Source: Hymenobacter chitinivorans DSM 11115 (GTDB lineage Bacteria > Bacteroidota > Bacteroidia > Cytophagales > Hymenobacteraceae). From it: a DNA stretch of 64,000 nt. The stretch lies in the NCBI RefSeq assembly GCF_002797555.1, contig NZ_PGFA01000001.1, positions 2,356,001 through 2,420,000 on the forward strand. The letters run 5' to 3'. This document shows positions 1-7,872 of this stretch, in pieces. Made by a program: the position numbers and the translations under genes. The notes beneath the pieces were generated by a model. That model did no database searches and had not been told where the DNA came from. It saw nothing but the letters and a program-made list of their open reading frames with translations. Each line of letters opens with the position of its first letter. The stretch's first letter is position 1.

Positions 1-851
1 GCCAAAATGGCCACCGAGTGGCCCGGCATTTCGATTTCGGGCACGATGGTCACGTAGCGCCGCTGGGCGTAAGCCACCACGTCCCGGATCTGGTCCTGGG
101 TGTAGAAGCCGCCGTAGGGCGTGGCGTCGTACTTAAACTCGGCGGGGGTTTTGAACAGCTGCTGGGCGCCAATCAGGGTTTCCTTGCGAAAGGCACTGAC
201 CTGGGTGAGCTTGGGGTATTTCTTGATTTCAATGCGCCAGCCCTGGTCGTCGGTCAGGTGCCAGTGAAAGGTATTGAGCTTGTAGGCGGCCAGCAAGTCG
301 ATGTATTTCTTGACGAACTCGACCGAGAAGAAGTGCCGGCTCACGTCGAGCATGCCGCCCCGCCAGCGGAAGGCCGGCTGGTCATTGATGCGTACGTAGG
401 GCACCGGGGCCGTAGCCGCCGAGCGGGCGGGCAGCAGTTGCAGCAGCGTCTGAGCGCCGTAGAACAGGCCCGGGCCGCCCGCCGCCGTAATCCGGATTCC
501 CTGCTGGTCGACCGTGAGCTGATAGGCTTCGGGGTTGGGCGTGGCCGCCGTGAGCAGGGCAATATTGGCCCCCGCCCGGGTCGAGGTCAGCGTGACGGTT
601 TTGCCCAACCCGGTCAGCATTTCCTTTAACAGGCCGGCCACGTTGCTCCCATCTTTGCCCGTGGCGTAGATGCTTATCTTCTGGGGCAGGGCGTACGTGG
701 CGGTATAGGCTTTCACCTCGCGCGGCAGCGGCACCAACCCCAGGCGCTGGGCCGGCATTTCGGTTAGCTGGGCCAGGGCCGGCTGAGTGGCCAGCAGGCA
801 TACCGTCAGAACTCCACCCAGTCGGGTAGCACAAGAGAAAGAAAGGGGCAT
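1..851 (-). CDS. Beta-N-acetylhexosaminidase, GH20 (C-terminus outside window)
   Basis: Secreted exo-hydrolase expected to release terminal GlcNAc/GalNAc from chitooligosaccharides or glycans. The 283 codons in the window start with a signal peptide (about residues 1-27, ending ALAQ). The GH20 N-terminal alpha/beta domain follows (residues about 35-150, including GPGLFYGAQTLLQLLP), and then the start of the TIM barrel: FRWRGGMLDVSRHF, FHWHLTDDQGWR and the EIEMPGH segment. The catalytic Asp-Glu pair would lie beyond the window edge, so it cannot be checked. The gene follows susD by 175 bp on the same strand and fits the NagB/permease locus as the enzyme supplying GlcNAc. Family assignment is strong; substrate is inferred. 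Confidence 0.93.
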   Translation of the reverse strand, partial: MPLSFSCATRLGGVLTVCLLATQPALAQLTEMPAQRLGLVPLPREVKAYTATYALPQKISIYATGKDGSNVAGLLKEMLTGLGKTVTLTSTRAGANIALLTAATPNPEAYQLTVDQQGIRITAAGGPGLFYGAQTLLQLLPARSAATAPVPYVRINDQPAFRWRGGMLDVSRHFFSVEFVKKYIDLLAAYKLNTFHWHLTDDQGWRIEIKKYPKLTQVSAFRKETLIGAQQLFKTPAEFKYDATPYGGFYTQDQIRDVVAYAQRRYVTIVPEIEMPGHSVAIL

Positions 852-1026
852 AAACGGTGGGTTGGTCGGGAAAGCGAGAAGCCAGCGGAACGGCAAGCGG
901 CACCAAAGTAAGCACGCCGGGCAATATTGCTTGGTGGGCTAGTGCGAGTAGCCCGGCGGCTGACCGGCACCTACCACGTTGCAGCGGGTAAGTTGCCCGT
1001 CGGCCACCGGGCCGGCCCACTCCTAT

Positions 1027-2619
1027 CTATTTATCCCACCATACCCGGCCCGTCAGGAAGTCACCGCCCGGTACGGCATCGTGGGCCGTTTTGTAGTTGT
1101 CCGGGTTGCTGGTGATTTCCGTGGTGGGATACGGGAAACGGCGCGGAATCTGGCCGTTGGTGGCATTGTTGGGGTACACCACCGGCGTGAGCACCGGGAA
1201 GCCGCTGCGGCGCCAGTTGGTCCACGACTCGTAGAAGTCCAGCATGGTGTTGGTCAGGGCCCAGTACTGGGTGTTGATTTGCTCCAGCCCCGAGCCGGCG
1301 TTGTACGGGTGGGCCGCCAGGTAGGCACTGGCTTCCGCCTCGGCCACGGCCATGGCCGGGTCGTACTGGCTCAGGTAAGTCATGGCGGCCGTCACGCCGG
1401 CGTTGTAGTGCTGGGCGGCGCTGCCCCCGATGCCCCAGCGCTGGGCGGCCTCGGCCAGCAGCAGCTCCGACTCGGCGTAGGTCAGCACAAACGTGGGGCC
1501 GTTGCGCTTAATCATTCCCGGGCTCGGCGAGGAATAGGCTGGAAAGGTGGTGTAGTTGGCCGCGCCCGAAATGTCGTAGGCTGGCCGGCCACTCAGGTCC
1601 TTGCCATTGGGCATACCCTTCTGCGCCGCGGCCGTCGAAACAGCGCCCGGGTTCTGGGTCTTGCTGATGTCGGTGAGGTAGAGCTGGGTGACGGCTATTT
1701 TCGACAGCCGGGGGTCGTTGTTGGTTTTGAGAAAGTCGATGAAGGTCTGGGACCATTTCACGTAGTAGTTTTCCTGGCCCCCGTCGCCGAGCAGCACTTG
1801 GCTGTTGCGGTTTTGGGTTACCCGGGCCCCGGCCACGTCGTGCACCACGTAGGCGTTGTCGGCGTTGCTCAGCAGGGTTTTACCCTGCACCTTGGTAGCG
1901 TAGGCCTGGGCCTTGGCCGGGTCAATCTTGGTCAGGCGCATGGCCAGGCGTAGCAACAGGGTGTTGCCCAGCCGCTGCCACTGGGCGATGTTGCCCTTGT
2001 AGAATACGTCCCCGGTCGGCACGTCGGCGCTGGGGTCGAGGGCGGCCGTAGCTTCCTCCACCTCCTTGAGCAGGTCGTTGTAGATATCCTGCTGCTTGTC
2101 GTATTTGGGCCGAATTACGCCCGTGTAGTACCCTTTGCCCGCCTCGCTGTAGGGCACGTCGCCGTAGAGGTCGGTCAGGCGCGCCATGACCAGGGCCCGC
2201 ATGATGCGGCCAATTTGATGCAGGTTTTTGTACTGCGCCTTGCCCTTCGTAAACTCGACCATGTCGGTAACGGGCTTCACCTGCTCGGCGTAGGCCCCCA
2301 CCGTGTTGCCACCCCAGTAGGCGGCCGTGTAGGCCTCATTGAGCAAGTACTTGTCGCCGGCCCAGTAGCTGACCACCGTTGAAAGCCCCTGAATCATGGT
2401 GGCGCTGTAAATCAGGTTGGCCCGCCAGGTGTCGTAGGCAAAGTCGGAGCTGCCGGTGTAAGCCAGCTGGGAGGTCGTGAGCAGGTAATTGGCATCAAAC
2501 GTCGACTGGGTGTAGGTCGAGGGGTTGGTGTTGATGTCGTCGAAATCATCGGTGCAGCCGCCGGCCAGCAGTAGGGCGGCGAGCAGGGCCGCAGAGTATT
2601 TGGGAAAACTATTTTTCAT
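1027..2619 (-). CDS. SusD/RagB-family outer-membrane lipoprotein
   Basis: Surface glycan-binding lipoprotein that caps a SusC transporter. The ATG at 2619 gives a 530-residue protein with a lipoprotein signal (lipobox LLLAGGC) followed by an acidic stretch and DINTNPSTY, characteristic of the SusD-like_2 branch. Helical TPR-type segments follow (for example ARLTDLYGDVPYSEA and LGNTLLLRLAMRLTKIDP). An upstream in-frame ATG at 2652 would add 11 residues ahead of the signal peptide and overlap the SusC end, so it is less likely. It lies 36 bp after the SusC stop, in the usual susC-susD order. The ligand is not readable from sequence; context suggests GlcNAc-containing oligosaccharides. Confidence 0.95.
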   Translation of the reverse strand: MKNSFPKYSAALLAALLLAGGCTDDFDDINTNPSTYTQSTFDANYLLTTSQLAYTGSSDFAYDTWRANLIYSATMIQGLSTVVSYWAGDKYLLNEAYTAAYWGGNTVGAYAEQVKPVTDMVEFTKGKAQYKNLHQIGRIMRALVMARLTDLYGDVPYSEAGKGYYTGVIRPKYDKQQDIYNDLLKEVEEATAALDPSADVPTGDVFYKGNIAQWQRLGNTLLLRLAMRLTKIDPAKAQAYATKVQGKTLLSNADNAYVVHDVAGARVTQNRNSQVLLGDGGQENYYVKWSQTFIDFLKTNNDPRLSKIAVTQLYLTDISKTQNPGAVSTAAAQKGMPNGKDLSGRPAYDISGAANYTTFPAYSSPSPGMIKRNGPTFVLTYAESELLLAEAAQRWGIGGSAAQHYNAGVTAAMTYLSQYDPAMAVAEAEASAYLAAHPYNAGSGLEQINTQYWALTNTMLDFYESWTNWRRSGFPVLTPVVYPNNATNGQIPRRFPYPTTEITSNPDNYKTAHDAVPGGDFLTGRVWWDK

Positions 2620-2655
2620 GGGGAAGTGCGTTGAGAGGAACTGGTGAGGCAAACC

Positions 2656-5600
2656 CTAGAAGCGGGCACTCAGATTCAGGCCAAAGGTGCGGACGGGAGG
2701 CACGCCACCCAGCTCCAGGCCCTGGGCAAAGGCGTTGTAGTTGCCCTCGGGGTCGATGTTGTCGGTCTTGCGCTTCAGGAAAGCCAGGTTACGGGCTACC
2801 AAGCTCAAAGTCAGGCGTTGAATATGGTTGCCGAACAGGGCGCTGGGAAAAGAATAGCCCAGCGTTACTTGCCGCAGCTTGATGAAGTCGGCATTCTGCA
2901 CAAAGTCCTTCGACACGTTGTTGGCCAAGGTGCTGTAGTAGGTGGCGGCATCAATCTTGTCGGACCCGAACGTGCCTTCCCGATTTTCCAGGGTGCGTTT
3001 GTGCAGCCCGAAAAGGGTGCCGTAGTAATCGGTAGCCGAGAAAATCTTGCCCCCGAACTTGCCATCAATCAGCACGCCCAGACTCAGGCGCTTGTACACA
3101 AAATCGTTGCTCCAGCCTTCGGTCCAGGGGTGGAAGGCCGTGCCGAAGGACTTTAGCTCGCCGCGGGCCGGCACGCCGTTGGGCGTGGTGGCAATGCTGC
3201 CGTCGGGGTTGTACTTGTAGTCGTAGGCCAGCACCTGCCCGTAGGGTTGGCCCACAATCTGACCCACGAAGCCCACGCCCGAGCGGGAGGTGGCGTACAC
3301 CGACTGCTGCTGCCCGGCGGCCAAGGACAACACCGTGTTCTTGTTGTAGGCCGCGTTAAACGACGAGGTCCAGGAGAAGTCCGTGGTGCGGATGGGCTGC
3401 ACGGTGAGCAGCATTTCCACGCCCTTGTTTTCCATTTCGCCCGAGTTGAGCACCGCGCCCTGGTAACCCGAGCTGATGGAGGCCGGGGCAAAGACAATTT
3501 CGTCCTTGGAGTTCTTCTTGTAGAAGGTCAGGTCCAGCCGCACGCGGTTCTGCACAAAGGCCAGCTCGGTGCCAACTTCTATTTCCGTGGCCCGGGAAGG
3601 CCGCAGCCCCGTGTTGGGAATGTTCACGTTGTCGGGGCTGATGGTGCCCAGCGGCAGGCCGTTGAGGGAAGTGGGCAGGAAGGCGTAGCTCAGCTGGGTC
3701 TGGAAGGGCAGCGTGGCCTGGCTTACCTCCGAGTAGCCCGCCCGAATCTTGCCAAACGACAGGAATTCGGGCTTCACCAGTTCCGAGAAAACAAACGAGG
3801 CGCTGACGCCGGGCGTCGTGTTGTAGAGCTTGTTGTCTTTGCCCGGCGTGGCCAGGGTCGAAAACCAGTCGCGGCGCACCGTGGCCGTCACGAACAGCAG
3901 CTCCCGGTAGGCCATTTCCAGCGAGCCGTAGGCCGAGTGCACTTCCTGGTCGCTGAAAAAGCTCTGGGCCGACTTGTTTTTGGCATTGCCCAGGGTGTTT
4001 ACCCCAAACACGGCCAAATCGGAGCCGATGTTCTGGAAGGCCTCCGACTTGGTCCGGCGGTAGCTGGCGCCCAGGTTGGGAGTAAAGGCAAAGTCGCCAC
4101 CCACCTCAAACGTCTTCCCAAGCAGCCCGTCCACGTTAAGGTCCGTAAACTGGGTAGTCAGCTCCGTGATTTTGCCCGTGGGCAGGTAGGCCGTGCCCGA
4201 GGGCGTCACGCTCGTAAACCGGTCGGTGTAGCCGTCGCGCCCCACCCGGCCCTGCAGAAACAGGCCGTTTTCGAAGGCGTAGCGCGCACTCACCGACGAG
4301 AGCAGCCGCTCCCGGCGGGTGTTGTTGACGAACTTATAGGCCGCGAAGTACGGGTTAGTGTTGTAAGGGTTGCCGGTGTTGTACTGCAGCTCGGTACGGT
4401 CGGCATTTACTGCCGGCTCCAGGGAGCGGACGTCCAGGCTGGTGGGCAGAAACGTCACGTTGAAGTTGGCATTGCCGGCGCCGTCGGCCAGAATGGGGCG
4501 GTTATCGGCCTGCTCCAGAATGTAGTTGGCCCGCGCGTCGATGGTCAGGTGCTTGAACGGGTCGAAGGTGCCCACGAAGTTGAAGGTCTGCCGGCCCAGG
4601 CCCGAGTTGGGCACCACAGCCTTATTAGTCAGGTTGCTGGCCGACAGCCGCACCGAGCCGCCGGTAAACGCCTTGCTGAAGGCCAGGGTGTTGGTCCAGC
4701 TGGAGCCCGTGCGGTAGAAGTTCTGCAGGTTGTCGCGCTGGGCTACGTAGGGCCGCAGGGTGCCGTCGAACTGCACGACGTTGGAACCATCGAGCCGGCC
4801 ACCCCAGCTGGAGTTGCCGACCTGGGCCGCCCCGGCCGCCGTAGTGGGCTTGATGTTGTTGGCGCCCTGCCCGTACTCGTACTGCCAGTCGGTGAGGTTG
4901 TAGATCCGCTCGGCTACGTAGTTGCTGTTGAACTCGATACCCTCGTTGTTTTTGGCGCTTTTGGTGGTAATTAGAATCACGCCAGCCTTGGCCCGGTAGC
5001 CGTACAGGGCCGAAGCGGCGGCGCCCTTCAGCACCGAAATGCTTTCAATGTCGTCGGGGTTGATGTTGGAAATGGCGTCGCCCAGGTCGGGGGAGTTGTC
5101 GTACTGCCCGCCGGTGTTGGCAATGCTGGGCTGGCTTTCCACCGGCACCCCGTTGATGACGTAGAGCGGCTGGTTGGTTTGGTTCAAACTCGATACGCCC
5201 CGGATGATGACGTTGCTCGAGGAGCCCGCCCCACCCGACGTGGAGTTGACGTTCAGACCGGCTACTTTGCCCACCAGGGAGTTGGCCACGTTGTTTTCCC
5301 GGGCCTGGGTCAGGGTTTCGCCCTTCACCTCCGTGACGGAGTAGCCCAGGGTTTTCCGCTCCCGCGCCACGTTCAGGGCCGTCACCACTACTTCGCCGAG
5401 CTGCTGGGCATTCTCGCTCAGAGTCACGTCAATAACCCTTCTGGACCGCACCGCAATGGTTTGCGGGGTAAAGCCAATCGAAGAAAACACCAGCGTCGCC
5501 GTATCGGCGGCGGCAATGGAGTACACCCCGCTGGCATCGGTGCTGGTGCCCTGCTGGGTACCCCGGACGATGACGGTGACGCCCGGCAGGGAGCCGCCTT

Positions 5601-5700
5601 TCGCGTCGGTGACCTTACCGGTCACGGGCTGGGTTTGCGCTAATCCCAAGCCGGGCAGGCTCAGAAGCAGCAGAAAAGTAAGCCAAGTAAATTTTCGCAT
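2656..5700 (-). CDS. SusC/RagA-family TonB-linked outer-membrane transporter
   Basis: TonB-dependent importer of oligosaccharides, 1014 residues, typical length for the family. The signal peptide (1-21, ending GLGLAQ) precedes a carboxypeptidase-regulatory-like beta-sandwich (22-105: VTGKVTDAKGGSLPGVTV). The plug domain (about 115-235) contains SNVIIRGVSSLNQ, PLYVINGVPV and SISVLKGAAASALYG, all signature SusC segments. The rest is a 22-strand barrel ending in the expected terminal Phe (LNLSARF). It pairs with SusD downstream and has the twin-operator promoter at 6185-6279 upstream, leaving a leader of roughly 480 nt. The substrate is inferred from the neighbouring GH20 and NagB genes. Confidence 0.96.
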   Translation of the reverse strand: MRKFTWLTFLLLLSLPGLGLAQTQPVTGKVTDAKGGSLPGVTVIVRGTQQGTSTDASGVYSIAAADTATLVFSSIGFTPQTIAVRSRRVIDVTLSENAQQLGEVVVTALNVARERKTLGYSVTEVKGETLTQARENNVANSLVGKVAGLNVNSTSGGAGSSSNVIIRGVSSLNQTNQPLYVINGVPVESQPSIANTGGQYDNSPDLGDAISNINPDDIESISVLKGAAASALYGYRAKAGVILITTKSAKNNEGIEFNSNYVAERIYNLTDWQYEYGQGANNIKPTTAAGAAQVGNSSWGGRLDGSNVVQFDGTLRPYVAQRDNLQNFYRTGSSWTNTLAFSKAFTGGSVRLSASNLTNKAVVPNSGLGRQTFNFVGTFDPFKHLTIDARANYILEQADNRPILADGAGNANFNVTFLPTSLDVRSLEPAVNADRTELQYNTGNPYNTNPYFAAYKFVNNTRRERLLSSVSARYAFENGLFLQGRVGRDGYTDRFTSVTPSGTAYLPTGKITELTTQFTDLNVDGLLGKTFEVGGDFAFTPNLGASYRRTKSEAFQNIGSDLAVFGVNTLGNAKNKSAQSFFSDQEVHSAYGSLEMAYRELLFVTATVRRDWFSTLATPGKDNKLYNTTPGVSASFVFSELVKPEFLSFGKIRAGYSEVSQATLPFQTQLSYAFLPTSLNGLPLGTISPDNVNIPNTGLRPSRATEIEVGTELAFVQNRVRLDLTFYKKNSKDEIVFAPASISSGYQGAVLNSGEMENKGVEMLLTVQPIRTTDFSWTSSFNAAYNKNTVLSLAAGQQQSVYATSRSGVGFVGQIVGQPYGQVLAYDYKYNPDGSIATTPNGVPARGELKSFGTAFHPWTEGWSNDFVYKRLSLGVLIDGKFGGKIFSATDYYGTLFGLHKRTLENREGTFGSDKIDAATYYSTLANNVSKDFVQNADFIKLRQVTLGYSFPSALFGNHIQRLTLSLVARNLAFLKRKTDNIDPEGNYNAFAQGLELGGVPPVRTFGLNLSARF

Positions 5701-6178
5701 AGCCTTCAGTGGGGGTTGGTGAGAGAAAACGCGGCAAACCAGCTTCCCAAGCCCAACCGTAGCAGCAGCCGGAGCTATACCCGCTCAGACGCCACCCGGA
5801 AGCCGGGCCGGAAAGAAGAATTCGTATTGAATGCGCAACTAGGTGGACGTACTGCCGGGCAGTACTGGGAGCAGGCTCTGACGGGCGAAGCAGCTGGGAT
5901 AATCAGGGATTATTCAGCTGGGACTGAGGTATTACCGGTTGCTGAGGCCAGATGGGCTGTAGCGTTTGGTAATGAAGCGTTAGGCAATGCACTCGGGCGT
6001 ATTCAGGGGCGGCCACTGGTAGCAAGCTGGCTGCCTACTAGAGGTAGCACCAACCGAAACTCTACTCAGGGCAAGCAATTGGCAGTTAGATTGTGCCAAG
6101 GCTGCTTGTTCTCACCATCCCTGCTGATTGTCTGATTCCGGGAACGAAACAAGACGAGCAGAGCGGTTACTCACAGTT
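5701..6178 (-). other. Long susC leader with hairpin-forming sequences, no convincing gene
   Basis: This is the presumed 5' untranslated region of the susC transcript (estimated start near 6178). It contains an inverted repeat CAGCTGGGATAATC (5891-5904) / GATTATTCAGCTG (5908-5920) and a near-perfect palindrome GTACTGCC-G-GGCAGTAC (5849-5865). A 139-codon plus-strand open frame here (5716-6135) has no recognisable features and looks spurious. Leaders of susC genes in other Bacteroidota can be targets of antisense small RNAs; whether this one is cannot be seen from the sequence. Confidence 0.4.
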
Positions 6179-6184
6179 ATGCAT

Positions 6185-6215
6185 CAAACATAATTTTCCT
6201 GGAGCGACGAAACAA
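6185..6215 (-). promoter_or_regulatory. Promoter of the susC operon (TTG-20 bp-TAtgTTTG)
   Basis: On the minus strand a -33-type TTG (6215-6213) is followed after exactly 20 bp by TATGTTTG (6192-6185), matching the Bacteroidota -7 consensus TAnnTTTG. The start of transcription is estimated near 6178. The same spacing, and the same 25.5-bp distance from the -33 to the centre of the first operator, recurs at the nagB promoter (9998-10028), which strongly supports both. Confidence 0.75.
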
Positions 6216-6230
6216 GTAGTCTGGGGAAAA

Positions 6231-6279
6231 TATGTGTGCGCACACGCAAAAATCTGTTGATTGAGTGCCCGCACACGCA
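6231..6279. promoter_or_regulatory. Twin palindromic operator upstream of susC
   Basis: Two 18-bp sites, 6231-6248 and 6262-6279, share the right half GCACACGCA. The first contains the perfect 12-bp palindrome GTGTGCGCACAC, and the inferred consensus is TGCGTGTGCGCACACGCA with the central CG typical of LacI-family operators. The centres are 31 bp apart, about three helical turns. They lie upstream of the -33 element, at about -61 and -92 from the estimated start. Such a position favours activation over steric blocking. The likely ligand protein is the LacI-type regulator at 10367-11455. Confidence 0.8.
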
Positions 6280-6442
6280 TAAATATTTTTTCAGAATAAT
6301 TCAATGGTGTAGGCTAGCAGCACAGCGCCCGCCCTCTCGTCAAGTATTCAACCATTCAATTATCATTGATATAATTTTTTCTTCCGCCCGCCAACGTAAG
6401 CGTTCCTGCGCTGACTGACCAAGAACCAAGCAGCGGGCTTAC

Positions 6443-7729
6443 TTACACTGCTGGCACGGCGTACTTCACTCGGCTTTTCGCCTGGTATGCGTGGCCCTTC
6501 ACGCCAAAAAACAGAATGTAGAGGTAGCAGGGTATCAGCAGCAGGTATGCTTTCTGTAAGCCTATACCCTCCCCCAGCCAGCCATAGACGTAGGGCAGAA
6601 TGGCCCCGCCCCCGATGCCGGTGATCAGCAAAGCTGAGCCTCGCTCGGTAAAAGCGCCCAGCCGCTGAATGCTGAGCGGAAATATGGCCGGCCACATCAG
6701 CGAGTTGGCCAGTCCCAGCAGGGCCACCAGCAGCACCGACACGTAACCGTGGGTGCACACAATGCCAACGGTGCAGCCCACGCCGACCAGCGCGCAGATG
6801 CTCAGGGCCGTCTGCTGGTCCACGTACCGGGGAATCGTGACTACGCCAATAACGTAACCTACCAGCATGGCTACCAGCGTCAGAGACGTAAAGTTGCGGG
6901 CCACGTCGAGGCTGATGCCTTGGGCCCTACCGTATTGGGTTATCGTGTCGCCGGCAATGACCTCTACTCCTACGCAGCAGAAAATAGCCAGTACGCCCAG
7001 CAGCAGGTGGGGAAACTGGAAAACGCTGCGGACTGCTTCCTCGCCGGCCTCTTCCAGATTCTCCGGGCGCGGGTCAATTTCGGGTAGGCTCGACAGCCGG
7101 ATCAGCGCGGCCAGCCCCACTAGGGCTACCGCCATGGTCACGTAGGGCCCAATAACCCGGTCGGCCAACTGCTGAAGCAGGGCGGCCTTGGCGCCGGCCG
7201 AGCCAGCGGCGGCCAGCTCGGTTTCCAGCGCCGTGGCCCCTTGTAGCACCACGGCCCCAATGATTACCGGGCTCAAGGCCCCGGCTATTTTGCTGCAGAT
7301 ACCCATGATGCTGATGCGCTGAGCGGCGCTTTCCAACGGCCCCAGAATCGTGGCGTAAGGGTTGGAAGCGGTTTGTAGCAAAGCCAGCCCCGCACCCTGC
7401 ACAAACAGCCCCAGCAGGAACAGTCCGAATGAGCGGGCCTGGGCGGCGGGCACAAATAGCAGCGCCCCAGCCGCCATAACTACTAGTCCCAGCGCCATGC
7501 CATTCTTGAAACCGGTTTTCTGCAGAATAAGCGACGAGGGAACAGCCAGAAAAACGTAGGCAATGTAGAAGGCAAACGTCACCAGCAGGGCCTGGGAGTA
7601 GCTTAGTTCGCAGGCCAGCTTCAGAAACGGTATCAGGGTTCCGTTGAGCCAGGTGATAAAGCCAAAGATGAAAAATAGGGCGCCGATAATAGCCAGCGGG
7701 GGCACGACGCTTCGGGAAGCTTGTTTCAT
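6443..7729 (-). CDS. MFS sugar permease, FucP/NagP type
   Basis: Inner-membrane proton/sugar symporter of 428 residues with about twelve hydrophobic segments. The N-terminus (PLAIIGALFFIFGFITWLNG) and the stretch LLQTASNPYATILGP are characteristic of the FucP/GluP/NagP subfamily of the major facilitator superfamily. The C-terminal half contains ANSLMWPAIFPLSIQRLG and GIGGGAILPYVYGWL, also family-typical. It follows the nagB gene by 143 bp on the same strand and is probably co-transcribed from the promoter at 9998-10028. Context makes GlcNAc or glucosamine the most likely substrate; glucose, galactose or fucose cannot be excluded. Confidence 0.9.
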   Translation of the reverse strand: MKQASRSVVPPLAIIGALFFIFGFITWLNGTLIPFLKLACELSYSQALLVTFAFYIAYVFLAVPSSLILQKTGFKNGMALGLVVMAAGALLFVPAAQARSFGLFLLGLFVQGAGLALLQTASNPYATILGPLESAAQRISIMGICSKIAGALSPVIIGAVVLQGATALETELAAAGSAGAKAALLQQLADRVIGPYVTMAVALVGLAALIRLSSLPEIDPRPENLEEAGEEAVRSVFQFPHLLLGVLAIFCCVGVEVIAGDTITQYGRAQGISLDVARNFTSLTLVAMLVGYVIGVVTIPRYVDQQTALSICALVGVGCTVGIVCTHGYVSVLLVALLGLANSLMWPAIFPLSIQRLGAFTERGSALLITGIGGGAILPYVYGWLGEGIGLQKAYLLLIPCYLYILFFGVKGHAYQAKSRVKYAVPAV

Positions 7730-7872
7730 AGGTCAGAAAGGGCTTGGGGCCGGCGACCAGCAAGGCCACAGGAGTGGCAGGAACAGCCGCTTTTTTTAGG
7801 GTAGCGGCGGCTCAAAAACAGCTGGTTTCCGGCCATTGGTGGGATTTTTCAGGGCTTCTCCAACCCAGCGCG

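Noticed and set aside
5716..6135. Plus-strand 139-codon open frame upstream of susC
   Set aside because: No domain, no signal peptide, no promoter, and it lies opposite the presumed susC leader; composition suggests chance.
6231..6279. Palindrome as a CRP/FNR-type site
   Set aside because: The half-sites do not fit TGTGA-N6-TCACA or TTGAT-N4-ATCAA, and a LacI-type gene with a matching second operator is adjacent.
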